Of a DNA stretch of 64,000 nucleotides, positions 7,359 through 15,113 are shown one piece after another (positions within the stretch are counted from its first letter, which is position 1; every line of letters starts with the position of its first letter). The notes beneath the pieces were generated by a model. That model ran no database searches. It was not told the DNA's origin and saw only the letters and a list, made by a program, of their open reading frames with translations. The position numbers were made by a program, and so were the translations under genes. Origin of the DNA: Streptomyces sp. AC1-42W (GTDB lineage Bacteria > Actinomycetota > Actinomycetes > Streptomycetales > Streptomycetaceae); NCBI RefSeq assembly GCF_003248355.1, contig NZ_QKWY01000002.1, positions 620,001 to 684,000 of the forward strand, given 5' to 3'.

Positions 7359-8246
7359 ATGGCTGAGGGTCCGACTGGATCGACCGTTCCGAGGCGTCAG
7401 CTGGGGAGAAACCTTCGAGAGTTGCGCAACCGCGCCCGCCTGACCGTGCGTGCGGCGGCGGCGAAGCTTGAGTGGTCCGAGGCGAAGATGTGGCGCATCG
7501 AGACGGGGCAGACGGCGTTAAGAAGTCTCGACGTCCAGGCCATGTGCCTTGTGTACGGAGCGCCCGCAGATCTCACTCAGGCATTGATGGGGCTGGCCAA
7601 GGAGACCAAGGCGCGCGGCTGGTGGCACGCCTATGGCGACCTGATCCCGGAAGGGTTCGACGTCTACGTGGGCCTGGAAGAGGCGGCCTCGTCGCTGTCG
7701 ATGTACGAGAGCGACATCGTTCCGGGGCTGCTGCAGACGGAGGGGTACGCGCGCGAGGTCACCCGTACGCACATCCGTGACATCGGCGAGGCGGATCTCG
7801 ACGGGCGTGTGAGGCTGCGCATCGAACGGCAGGCGCTGCTCACTCGCGTGACCGATCCGCCAGTGTTGCGAACGGTCCTGGGCGAAGCGGTGCTACGACG
7901 GCCTGTTGGCGGGCGCGACGTGATGGCACAGCAACTCGCGCACCTGATCTACGTCTCAGAGCGGGCGAACATCTCCATCAGGGTGGTCCCCTTCGAGGCC
8001 GGTATGCACGCCGGGGTGGTGACGGGATCGTTCGTCATCCTGCGATTCCCTTTGACAGGCGAGGGAGTTGCCACAGAGCCGCCGACGGTCTACGCGGACG
8101 GGTATACCGGCGGACTATATTTGGACAAGGAGCGGGAGGTGCAACAGTACGACGCAGCCTTCGACGACGTCTGGAACACATCGTTGGATGAGCAGGCGTC
8201 ACGGCGCCTGATCGGTGAGGTAGCAGGGAGCTATGGAAAAGGTTGA
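7359..8246 (+). CDS. XRE family regulator with DUF5753 sensor domain
   Basis: Residues ~14-70 are a Cro/CI helix-turn-helix (LGRNLRELRNRARLTVRAAA, SEAKMWRIETGQ). The rest is the DUF5753 domain (MYESDIVPGLLQTEGYAR, LRTVLGEAVLRRPVGG, ISIRVVPFEAGMH). Start ATG 7359 with GGGGAG 5 nt upstream; the preceding 100 bp is AT-richer and should carry the divergent promoters. The stop overlaps the next gene, DUF397, by 14 nt. These pairs act as developmental or antibiotic regulators (WhiJ family). Confidence 0.93.
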   Translation: MAEGPTGSTVPRRQLGRNLRELRNRARLTVRAAAAKLEWSEAKMWRIETGQTALRSLDVQAMCLVYGAPADLTQALMGLAKETKARGWWHAYGDLIPEGFDVYVGLEEAASSLSMYESDIVPGLLQTEGYAREVTRTHIRDIGEADLDGRVRLRIERQALLTRVTDPPVLRTVLGEAVLRRPVGGRDVMAQQLAHLIYVSERANISIRVVPFEAGMHAGVVTGSFVILRFPLTGEGVATEPPTVYADGYTGGLYLDKEREVQQYDAAFDDVWNTSLDEQASRRLIGEVAGSYGKG

Positions 8247-8424
8247 CGAAGCCCAGTGGTTCAAATCGAGCCACAGTAATGGAAACGGCAACTGCGTCGA
8301 AGTCGCGCACCTCGGTGCGGCGGTCGGCGTGCGGGACAGCAAGGTGCAGGCCGGTCCGGTGCTGACCTGTGCTGTACGCGGATGGCGCGCGTTCGTCGGA
8401 AGTGTGGTCCGGGACGCGCGGTAG
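8233..8424 (+). CDS. DUF397 protein, partner of the XRE regulator
   Basis: The 63-residue DUF397 protein has the hallmark order: W-F-K-S-S-H-S near the N-terminus, NCVEVA, VGVRDSK and W-R-A-F. It starts inside the end of the XRE gene, so it is translationally coupled. By analogy with WhiJ-type loci and SCO4441/SCO4442-like pairs it probably antagonises or tunes the XRE partner. Confidence 0.93.
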   Translation: MEKVDEAQWFKSSHSNGNGNCVEVAHLGAAVGVRDSKVQAGPVLTCAVRGWRAFVGSVVRDAR

Positions 8425-8447
8425 TGCAGGACCAGGGCGGCCTTCGG

Positions 8448-9065
8448 TCAGGTCACTGCGGCTCGGATGCCGAGGGTTATCAGGATTGCCGAAGTCGCCC
8501 TGGTGGCCGTCCGCTTGAAGCGGGGGGTGTGCAGGAAGTGTGAGGCTCGGGCCAGGAGGAATGTCCAGGCGGTGAGCCAGAGGGTGATCAGGAGGGCGTG
8601 GGCGGTGGCCAGGGTGAGGATCTGGCCGCCCAACGGGTGTGCGGGCGTGATGAATTGAGGGACCAGCGTCAGGTAGATGGCGGCGGCCTTCGGGTTGAGG
8701 ACGTTCGCGAGGAACGCCTGGGCGTACACGGAGTCCGTTCCCCTCGGGCGGCGGCGGGACGGGGCCGCCGCGCGCGGGGTCGCGGAGCGCCAGGTCCACA
8801 GGCCGAGACCGATCAGATAGACGGCGCCGACGAGTTTGATCACCGTGAAGGCCACGCTGGAGTGCATCACCAGGGCCGACAGGCCGGCGACGGCCAGGGC
8901 GGCGTGGACGTACAGGCCGGTGACCGTGCCCAGGACGACGGGGAGCGCCCGGCGGCGGCCGCCGCCGGTGACGTGCTGGACCAGCAGGGCCAGGCTCGCC
9001 CCGGGGGTGGCGATCAGCGGAAGGATCGCCACCAGGAAACCGGCGACGGCTACGGGATGGACCAC
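8448..9065 (-). CDS. LysE/RhtB family exporter
   Basis: The 205-residue protein has about six hydrophobic segments, the TPG motif near the N-terminus (LPLIATPGASLALL) and the second family signature NVLNPKAAAIYLTLVPQF at ~120. This family exports amino acids such as lysine, threonine or homoserine at the cytoplasmic membrane; the substrate is not predictable. GTG start at 9065 with GGAGG 4-5 nt upstream. It lies 28 nt downstream of the phosphoesterase gene and may share its transcript. Confidence 0.9.
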   Translation of the reverse strand: MVHPVAVAGFLVAILPLIATPGASLALLVQHVTGGGRRRALPVVLGTVTGLYVHAALAVAGLSALVMHSSVAFTVIKLVGAVYLIGLGLWTWRSATPRAAAPSRRRPRGTDSVYAQAFLANVLNPKAAAIYLTLVPQFITPAHPLGGQILTLATAHALLITLWLTAWTFLLARASHFLHTPRFKRTATRATSAILITLGIRAAVT

Positions 9066-9093
9066 GGTGCCTCCGGTGCGTACGGGCGGGGGA

Positions 9094-9834
9094 TCAGAGC
9101 ACGACCCGGTAGTGGGTGGTCAGGCGCCGGTCGTCGGACAGGACGTGGAACGCGAGGCCGGGCGGCTGGTCGCGGTCGGCGGCCTGGTCGCCTTCCCACG
9201 GCATGCGCAGGGTCCAGGTGATCGCCGGGCCGACGACCAGGGGGCGCCCGGCGAACACCGAGGCGGCCGCGGTGTGGGCGTGGCCGGTCAGGACGGCGAC
9301 GACCTGCGGGTGCGCGGCGATCAAGTCGGCCAGGTCCCCCGGCTGTTCGAGCATGTGGGCGTCGGGCAGCGGGTGGTGGAGCTCGACGGGCGGCTGGTGG
9401 AAGGCGATCAGCGCGGCGGCGTCCTGCGGCAGCGCGGCCAGTGTGGCGTCGATCCAGGCGAGCGTTTCGGCGTCGAGCCGGCCCTCGTCGCGGCCGGGAA
9501 CGGTGGAGTCGCACATCAGGACGGTGGTGCCGCCGACGCGGTGCACCCGGTTCACGGGGCCGTCGCCGGGCGCCTCACCGAGGAGGGCCTTGCGGTACGC
9601 CGGTCGCGCGTCGTGGTTGCCGGGGCACGTCAGTACGGGGAAGGGGGCGGCCAGGATCTGGGCCGCCTCCTCGTACTCGGCCTCCGCGCCGTGATCGGCG
9701 ATGTCCCCGGTGACCAGGAGCGCGTCGACCGGGCGGGGCAGGGCGCGCAGGCAGTCCATGACGCGGATGGCGCGCCGGGTCGCCCGCGCGCTGCCGTCCA
9801 GGTGCAGATCGCTGATCTGTGCGAGCAGGGTCAT
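9094..9834 (-). CDS. Metallophosphoesterase (CpdA/GpdQ-like)
   Basis: The metal-ligand motifs of class III calcineurin-like phosphodiesterases all appear in order: DLH (residue ~9), GDIAD (~43), GNHD (~72), FHQPP (~145) and GHAH (~187). The length of 246 aa fits cyclic-nucleotide or glycerophosphodiester phosphodiesterases acting in the cytoplasm. ATG start at 9834 with GGGGAGG about 10 nt upstream. It is divergent from the CGNR regulator across a long palindrome, which may regulate both. Confidence 0.9.
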   Translation of the reverse strand: MTLLAQISDLHLDGSARATRRAIRVMDCLRALPRPVDALLVTGDIADHGAEAEYEEAAQILAAPFPVLTCPGNHDARPAYRKALLGEAPGDGPVNRVHRVGGTTVLMCDSTVPGRDEGRLDAETLAWIDATLAALPQDAAALIAFHQPPVELHHPLPDAHMLEQPGDLADLIAAHPQVVAVLTGHAHTAAASVFAGRPLVVGPAITWTLRMPWEGDQAADRDQPPGLAFHVLSDDRRLTTHYRVVL

Positions 9835-9871
9835 TCCGCAGTCGCCTCCCCTGGCGGGGTCACCCGCCTCA

Positions 9872-9908
9872 GTCTCTAACGGAAGTTTTCAGTTTTACCG
9901 TTAGGGAC
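9872..9908. promoter_or_regulatory. Operator-like long inverted repeat
   Basis: GTCTCTAACGG (9872-9882) faces CCGTTAGGGAC (9898-9908) with 10 of 11 pairs matching, around a 15-nt AT-rich spacer. It lies between the divergent phosphoesterase and CGNR genes and is probably an operator for the CGNR regulator or another dimeric factor. Confidence 0.55.
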
Positions 9909-9983
9909 TTTAGGGTGTGCGGAGCGGTGTGATCAAGTGGGTGGCGGCGGGGGGCCGGGCATCGAGAGGGGAAGGGGCGCGTT

Positions 9984-10607
9984 GTGGAACGCTGGCTGGC
10001 GCTGGAACTGGCGAGCACGATCCGCCACGACGGAGACGGCGGCGTCGCGGACGACCTCGCCACGGTCCAGGGGGTGACGCGCTGGCTCCGGGAACAGGCC
10101 GATCTGCTCACGGGCGTCGTCCCGGCCGAGGGTGAGGCCGAGGGCCTGGTCGCGGACGAACGCCTCCGGCTCGGCATCATCGAGCTGCGCCAGGCGGTCC
10201 GGGCCCTGTTCGCCCGAGCGGTCAGCCCCGCACCCGCCAGCCCGGCGGACGCCCACCGCCTGCTGCCGGCCCCCGAGGCGCTGGCCCGCGTCAACGCGGC
10301 TGCCGCGCGCGAACCGGTCGCCCCGCAGCTCGACTGGCCCGAGGGCGGCGACCCCGCCGCCGGTCCGCTGTCCGCCGAGAACGATCCGTACGTACGCCTG
10401 ACGGCGGCCCTGGCCCGCGCCGCGATCGACTTCCTCACCGGCCCGCAACGCGCCCAGCTGCGCTCCTGCACGGCCCCCCGCTGCGTGCGCTACTTCGTCA
10501 AGAGCCACGGCCGCCAGGAATGGTGCAAACCCTCCTGCGGCAACCGCGCCCGCGCGGCCCGCCACTACCGGCGCAGCCAGGCGCGGGGCGAGGAGGTGGA
10601 CGGCTGA
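9984..10607 (+). CDS. CGNR zinc-finger (ABATE domain) regulator
   Basis: The last ~50 residues form the CGNR zinc finger (LRSCTAPRCVRYF, HGRQEWCKPSCGNRARAARHYRR), which has four cysteines and the eponymous CGNR. The N-terminal ~150 residues match the ABATE ligand-binding-like region, though it opens ERWLALELASTIR instead of the usual L-x-L-D-F-x-N-T-x. GTG start at 9984 with a purine-rich GGGAAGGGG about 10 nt upstream. The family is thought to regulate transcription. The palindrome just upstream is a candidate for autoregulation. Confidence 0.88.
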   Translation: MERWLALELASTIRHDGDGGVADDLATVQGVTRWLREQADLLTGVVPAEGEAEGLVADERLRLGIIELRQAVRALFARAVSPAPASPADAHRLLPAPEALARVNAAAAREPVAPQLDWPEGGDPAAGPLSAENDPYVRLTAALARAAIDFLTGPQRAQLRSCTAPRCVRYFVKSHGRQEWCKPSCGNRARAARHYRRSQARGEEVDG

Positions 10608-10644
10608 TCTCCGGTACCGGCCCGCTCCGGCCGGGCCCGGACGC

Positions 10645-10650
10645 TACAGT
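10645..10650 (+). promoter_or_regulatory. -10 element of a likely leaderless promoter
   Basis: TACAGT lies exactly 6 nt before the GTG at 10657, the spacing seen for Streptomyces leaderless transcripts. No clear -35 is visible and no Shine-Dalgarno sequence precedes the GTG. Confidence 0.4.
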
Positions 10651-10656
10651 GCGCGC

Positions 10657-11214
10657 GTGGAAACAGAGGTCACCTACACGCGCTTCGAACCCGCCACCGA
10701 CGCGGACGAGTTGGTCGCCTTTCTCTCCGGTGACACCTGGCCCTTTCACGGGCGCGATGTCGTCGAACCGGGCGTGGCCCGGCAGTGGGTCGACGAGGGG
10801 CGGTTCTGGGGCGAGGACAACCGGGCGTTCTGGGTCATGTGCTCAGGGGAACGCGTCGGGCTGGTACGCCTGATGGACCTGGGCGACAACGCGCCCCTCT
10901 TCGACCTGCGCATCCGCTCCGGGCACCGGGGCCGCGGCCTCGGCGGACAGGCTCTCGCCTGGCTCACGCGGTACGTGTACGACGCGTTCCCCGAGGTCCG
11001 GCGGATCGAGGGCCACACCCGGCAGGACAACGCGGCGATGCGCCGTACGTTCGAGCGGTGCGGCTACGTGAAGGAGGCGCACCACCGCGACGCCTGGCCG
11101 GCCGCCGACGGCACGGTCCACGACGCCGTGGGGTACGCGATCCTGCGCCGCGACTGGGCCTCGGGCACGACGACGATCCCGGACTGGAACGACGAGAACC
11201 TCGCGCGGCGCTGA
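10657..11214 (+). CDS. GNAT family N-acetyltransferase
   Basis: The 185-residue GNAT has the acetyl-CoA-binding motif RSGHRGRGLGGQAL (Q/R-x-x-G-x-G/A form), preceded by the beta-4 strand PLFDLRI, and IEGHTRQDNAAMRRTFERCGYVKEA, typical of RimJ/RimL-like N-acetyltransferases. The acceptor is unknown. GTG start directly after a TACAGT -10 suggests a leaderless mRNA. Confidence 0.9.
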   Translation: METEVTYTRFEPATDADELVAFLSGDTWPFHGRDVVEPGVARQWVDEGRFWGEDNRAFWVMCSGERVGLVRLMDLGDNAPLFDLRIRSGHRGRGLGGQALAWLTRYVYDAFPEVRRIEGHTRQDNAAMRRTFERCGYVKEAHHRDAWPAADGTVHDAVGYAILRRDWASGTTTIPDWNDENLARR

Positions 11215-11226
11215 CCGCCCGGGTGG

Positions 11227-11334
11227 TCAGGCGAACGGGGTTTCCGGGAAGTCCAGTTCGTCCAGCAGCGCGGCGAACCGGTTCACCGTCAATCTCACAC
11301 AGTAAGAGGTGAGCGAGCCGGCGTTCTGATGCAC
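11227..11334 (-). CDS. Possible 35-aa small protein or gene remnant
   Basis: A short minus-strand frame opens at GTG 11334 (HQNAGSLTSYCVRLTVNRF...) and ends LLDELDFPETPFA at 11227. The last ~20 codons have strong third-position GC (GCC, CTG, GAC, TTC) while the first ~12 do not. The coding part may therefore be the C-terminal remnant of a larger gene, or translation may begin at the internal GTG 11286. No Shine-Dalgarno site is visible. Confidence 0.25.
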   Translation of the reverse strand: MHQNAGSLTSYCVRLTVNRFAALLDELDFPETPFA

Positions 11335-11340
11335 TGAGAG

Positions 11341-11376
11341 GGTGAGGGGCCGACCCGCACGGGTCGGCCCCTCACC
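11341..11376. terminator. Perfect 16-bp hairpin
   Basis: GGTGAGGGGCCGACCC (11341-11356) pairs with its exact complement (11361-11376) around GCAC. It lies between the GNAT gene and the small membrane ORF at 11400 and probably ends transcription from the GNAT side. Confidence 0.65.
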
Positions 11377-11399
11377 CGGCGATCGGAGGGAGAAGCCCC

Positions 11400-11588
11400 G
11401 TGGGCTTTCTTTACCTGGCCTTCTTCGGCCTACTTCTCTACCTGGGCCCCGCGGTCCTGCTCTGCAGGAAGGTGGCGGCCAGGACGATCAAGCGGTTGGG
11501 CTGGCTGATGGCGGGCGCGCTGATCGCGGTTCCCGCCGTTCTTCTTATCGTTGGGGGATTGATCGACGCCCGGAATGCCGCGTCTTGA
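11400..11588 (+). CDS. Small two-helix membrane protein (62 aa)
   Basis: GTG start at 11400 preceded by GGAGGG with 9-nt spacing. Two hydrophobic segments (residues ~2-23 and ~34-53) flank a basic turn CRKVAARTIKR, giving a hairpin membrane protein. Codon use has strong GC3. Unknown function; it appears monocistronic behind a terminator hairpin. Confidence 0.65.
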   Translation: MGFLYLAFFGLLLYLGPAVLLCRKVAARTIKRLGWLMAGALIAVPAVLLIVGGLIDARNAAS

Positions 11589-11738
11589 CCCGTCCGTGAT
11601 CAACTGCGACTTCGCTCAGCTCGACCGGCCGCCGGTCAGGTGAACGGAGTCTCCCAGGCTGGGCGCCGCCGCTGGCATCATCGCCCCTGACCGCGCCCTC
11701 CGCTGGACTTCCGAACACGTTCCGAATACGATCGATGC

Positions 11739-12197
11739 ATGAGTATCACGGCTGACCTCTCCGCTGCCGTCCGGCGCTCCTCGGACCTGAGTAAGCACCC
11801 GGCCGAGGTCTTCGCCGAGGCGGAAAATCACCCCGTCACGGTGACCCGCCGCGACGGGGCGGCGCTGGTGCTGATGTCCCAGCGCGAGGCGGAGGGCCGC
11901 GCCCATCTGCTGGACTTCGCCGCTCAGCTCATCACCGTGACGCTCGACGAGAGCGGCACGCTGGCCGCTCGCATGGCCAAGGCGTTCCCCTGGATGCTCG
12001 CGCTGTCACCGTCCGACAGGGAGTCCTGCGCACGGGACCTCGTCGATGCCGCGCGCGCGTCGTTCTCCACCAACCAGCCGCATCTGGCGCTCGCCGAGCT
12101 GCGGTCCTGGCGGGAGACGGCGACAGCGCTGGCCGCCGGGCTCGGCAGCGCGGACGTCGAGTGGCTCGACGAGGACGAGACCGTGGAGCGTCCCTGA
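11739..12197 (+). CDS. Phd/YefM-like antitoxin
   Basis: Residues 1-60 have a Phd/YefM-type N-terminus (ADLSAAVRRSSDLSKHPAEVFAEAEN, then HPVTVTRRDGAALVLMSQREAEGR), the DNA-binding and dimerisation half of this family. The ~90-residue C-terminal extension is longer than in classical YefM and would hold the toxin-neutralising region. The next gene begins 2 nt after its stop, the classical antitoxin-toxin arrangement. Confidence 0.8.
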   Translation: MSITADLSAAVRRSSDLSKHPAEVFAEAENHPVTVTRRDGAALVLMSQREAEGRAHLLDFAAQLITVTLDESGTLAARMAKAFPWMLALSPSDRESCARDLVDAARASFSTNQPHLALAELRSWRETATALAAGLGSADVEWLDEDETVERP

Positions 12198-12199
12198 CC

Positions 12200-12553
12200 G
12201 TGGTACCCGCGAAGAAGAAGGGTGAGTTGGTCCCCCGGCCGCCGAGGAAGGCCGAGTACGAGATCCGTTTCGCCACCACCGACGCGCAAAAGGGGTGGCG
12301 GGATCTCGTCGCCACGATCCGTAACCCGATGACGGAGACCTGGGACTTCCTCACCCGGACGCCCTTGTCCGCGACGTCCACCAACTACCGGCTGCGGGGC
12401 GCGCTCGGGACGATCCGGCGCGGTGAGGCGACGCACGACCGCTGGCAGCACAAGCCGACCGCGAAGGGTACCGCCCGCATCTGGTACTTCGTGGACGAGC
12501 GCACGGTGTACCTGGAGCAGGTGCACACGAGCCATCCGAACGAGACGAAGTAG
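12200..12553 (+). CDS. RelE/ParE-like toxin of a type II toxin-antitoxin pair
   Basis: The start is GTG 12200, two nt after the antitoxin stop; an earlier in-frame GTG at 12161 would overlap the antitoxin. The 117-residue basic protein has a RelE-like layout: AEYEIRFATTDAQKGWRDL, then NYRLRGALGTIRRG, WQHKPTAKGTARIWYFVDERTVYLEQVHTSHPNETK, with strand residues R-I-W-Y-x-V and a terminal H-x-S-H-P. It would act as an mRNA interferase or gyrase poison when free. Family assignment is by layout, so moderate. Confidence 0.68.
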   Translation: MVPAKKKGELVPRPPRKAEYEIRFATTDAQKGWRDLVATIRNPMTETWDFLTRTPLSATSTNYRLRGALGTIRRGEATHDRWQHKPTAKGTARIWYFVDERTVYLEQVHTSHPNETK

Positions 12554-12719
12554 CCACGCTCGCGGCGTCCGCGTGCAGGGGAGCGCACCGCCTCCGTCGA
12601 CCCCGTACCTCAGCCCCCAGCCCCCCAGCCACAGCGAGTCGCTCGTCTCCGCGGACCCCCGTGTGTGGGCGGATTCGGGCGGGGGATCATGGGGTGTCGG
12701 GTTCTGCGGAGGGGCGTAC

Positions 12720-14420
12720 GTGTTCGGCAAGGTGGCGCGGATGGTGGGGCATCTGGAGGCGACCGGGGTCGGGTTGGTGCCCGATCACGCGGTGGTGGTC
12801 GACGCGCCGGACGCGCGGGCCGTGGAAGCGTTGGCGGGGGTGCGCAGGGGCGCGTACGAGCAGGCCCGCAAGCTCCTCGCGGTCACCCGTGAGGAGGCCG
12901 ACTGGGTGCTGCGCGACGAGCTCGTCGGCGCCCTCGCCAGGCACGCCGTGGACGACGCGGCCTGGCTGGAGGCATGGCTCGCCGAGGCGCCGGAGGACCC
13001 CGACGCCCTGGTCGTGGAGGCGTTCCGGCGGGTCAAGGAGGCGTGGGAGGTCCGTACGGCCGCGGCCGCGAAGGACGTGGGCCAGGAGCGGTTCCGCGCC
13101 TTCCACGCCCTGCTGGACGACGCGCTGCCGGTCATCGAGGCGGCCGTCACGGCGGACCCCGCCGACCCCGTGCCCTGGTCCGCCGCCCTCACGCACTGCC
13201 TCGGGGCCGCCGCCCCGCGCGACGTCTTCGACGGCTGCCTGCGCCGGGCGCTCGCCTGCGCGCCGCACCACCCGCCGACCCACCTGGACGCCCTCCAGTA
13301 CGTCAGCGCCAAGTGGTACGGCAGCAACGAGGAGATGCTCGGCTACGCGGCCCGTGTCGCCGCCGAAGCGCCGGAGGACTCACCGCTGCGCGCCCTGGAG
13401 ATCGTGGCGCTGACGGAGGCCGGGCTCGCCGCGCAGCGCCGCCCGCGCGGCAAGGGCGGCAGCGGCGCCCCCGACGACGCCCGGACCGACGAGATCATCG
13501 CCACCGCGCAGGCGTACTCCGTGTCGCGCCCGCCCGAGGACCGCGCCGCGCGGCTCGTCCGCAACCACCTGGTGTGGGCGCTGAACCGGCGGGAGCGCTG
13601 GGCCGAATCGCTGGACGTGTACCGGTCCATCGGCCGGTACGCCTCCGCGTACCCGTGGGCGTACGCGGAGGAGCCGCTGGAGGCGTTCGTGCGGTTCCGG
13701 GACCACGCCCGGTCGCGGCTCGCCGCCTCCATACCCCGTAACGGCACCGTCCCCGCCCCCGCCGTGCCGCTGCCCGAAGCGGCGCGGGAGCGGGCGGCCC
13801 ACGAGATCGCGTACGTCCCCGCCCCGCCGCAGCGCGCCTCGCAGGAGTTGCTGCTGTGCGGCGCCACCGTCCGGCTCGCCCCGGCCGGGCGCTGGACGCT
13901 GATGGAGTCGGCGCCCTCGCAGGCGCCGCCCGGCAAACGCGGCCGCCGGGCCACGGTGCTGCGCCTCGGCGACCTGGCGAACGTAGCCGAGACGGCATTC
14001 GACGCCCCCGGCCTCACCACGCTGGTCGCCCGCTGCGAGGGCGGCGACGCCCGCGTCCTCGCCGTCGTGTCCAAGGGCCGCACGACCGCACGGCACCGGT
14101 GGGCGGGGCCCGGCTCGACGCCCGCCCAGGAGGCCGCCCGCCGGGACGCGGAGCTGCTGGTCGAGGCGGCCGGCGGCGGCGACGCCCACGAGGTGGCCCG
14201 GCTGCTGCGCGACCCGGGCGACCCCGCCGAACTCCTGGTCCGCACCCTGCACACGCTGGGCCTCCCGCCGCTCCCGCCCGGCTTCGGCGAGCGCCCGGAA
14301 GTCCTGGCGGACGCCCGCGGCGCCACCGTCCACCGCGCCCGCTCGCTGTGGCAGGGCATGAAGGACTTCATGAACGAGGACAACGACCCCAACCCGCCGC
14401 TGGAGCTGAACGGCCGGTGA
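12720..14420 (+). CDS. TPR-like hypothetical protein (DUF4034-like N-terminus)
   Basis: The chosen start is GTG 12720 with GGAGGGG 5 nt upstream; the frame stays open further upstream but lacks coding bias. The 566-residue, helix-rich protein has no membrane segment. Residues ~50-330 read as helical repeats (ALARHAVDDAAWLEAWLAEAPEDPDALV; HPPTHLDALQYVSAKWYGSNEEML), like TPR/DUF4034 proteins. A second globular region (~375-480) has alternating strands. A serine- and lysine-poor, conserved-Streptomyces-style protein; no function can be assigned. Confidence 0.75.
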   Translation: MFGKVARMVGHLEATGVGLVPDHAVVVDAPDARAVEALAGVRRGAYEQARKLLAVTREEADWVLRDELVGALARHAVDDAAWLEAWLAEAPEDPDALVVEAFRRVKEAWEVRTAAAAKDVGQERFRAFHALLDDALPVIEAAVTADPADPVPWSAALTHCLGAAAPRDVFDGCLRRALACAPHHPPTHLDALQYVSAKWYGSNEEMLGYAARVAAEAPEDSPLRALEIVALTEAGLAAQRRPRGKGGSGAPDDARTDEIIATAQAYSVSRPPEDRAARLVRNHLVWALNRRERWAESLDVYRSIGRYASAYPWAYAEEPLEAFVRFRDHARSRLAASIPRNGTVPAPAVPLPEAARERAAHEIAYVPAPPQRASQELLLCGATVRLAPAGRWTLMESAPSQAPPGKRGRRATVLRLGDLANVAETAFDAPGLTTLVARCEGGDARVLAVVSKGRTTARHRWAGPGSTPAQEAARRDAELLVEAAGGGDAHEVARLLRDPGDPAELLVRTLHTLGLPPLPPGFGERPEVLADARGATVHRARSLWQGMKDFMNEDNDPNPPLELNGR

Positions 14421-14473
14421 ACCCGCTCGCCCCCGAGGCGAGTTGACCGGAACGGCTCGGCTCCCGGGGGTTG

Positions 14474-14536
14474 CGGGTATACCCGTCACCGTGCCACTCT
14501 TTCGATAGTTCGCGGGGCGGGGAGCCCTGGGTATAC
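14474..14536. promoter_or_regulatory. Paired GGGTATAC sites upstream of the CGCG-motif protein
   Basis: CGGGTATACCCG (14474-14485) is a perfect 12-bp palindrome; a second copy of its half, GGGTATACGG, begins at 14529. The two lie about 50 bp apart, ahead of the gene starting at 14595, and may be binding sites for one regulator. Confidence 0.4.
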
Positions 14537-14594
14537 GGCTATGCGGCCATTCGGTTGTTCAGGCCGTCCGGCATTCGTTCATTGGGGGCAGATC

Positions 14595-15113
14595 ATGATT
14601 CACATCACCCTGGGCGCACGGCGTTACGTGAACCCGCAGGAGGACCAACTCGGGCGCAACATCGTCGGCTTCGACCCGGTCATGGACGACGACGCCCTCT
14701 TCCACGCCAACCGGGGCTGCTGGGTACTGGGCGAGCGTGCCGAGAAGGAGCGGTACGCGCTCCTCACGCACGAGGGCGAGGTCCGCATGGCCATCGAGAT
14801 CGACCGGCTCGTCCCGGTCGCCGGTGGGCGCAAGGCGATCGAGGGGCGGTACCTCACGGCGGGTGAGGAGATCCACGACGCGTACGTGGGCAAGCCCACG
14901 CCCGTCGAGACGACCCGTAACCCGGTCACGTACTACGACTCCCCGCTGGGCGCCCGCACCTGTTACTGCGGCTGCGGCGAGACGGTGAACGGCGGCTGGT
15001 TCGTCATCGGCCACGACCAGCGCGCGCTGCACGCCCGGATCGCGAAGGTCGGCTCCGTACGGGAGTTCATCGACTGGTTCGACAGCGTCTACGTCGAGGA
15101 GCCGGGGGAGTAG
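14595..15113 (+). CDS. Hypothetical protein with C-terminal CxCGCGE...GHDQR motif
   Basis: ATG start at 14595. The 172-residue protein has an N-terminal region containing NRGCWVLGERAEKERYALLTHEG, which looks like the McrA/EVE-like nucleotide-sensing beta barrel seen in restriction-related proteins (tentative). It ends with CYCGCGETVNGGWFVIGHDQRALHARI, a compact Cys/His motif present in many actinobacterial and phage accessory proteins, probably metal-binding. It is monocistronic behind two GGTATAC sites and convergent, with a 25-nt overlap, with the DUF4037 gene. Confidence 0.7.
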   Translation: MIHITLGARRYVNPQEDQLGRNIVGFDPVMDDDALFHANRGCWVLGERAEKERYALLTHEGEVRMAIEIDRLVPVAGGRKAIEGRYLTAGEEIHDAYVGKPTPVETTRNPVTYYDSPLGARTCYCGCGETVNGGWFVIGHDQRALHARIAKVGSVREFIDWFDSVYVEEPGE

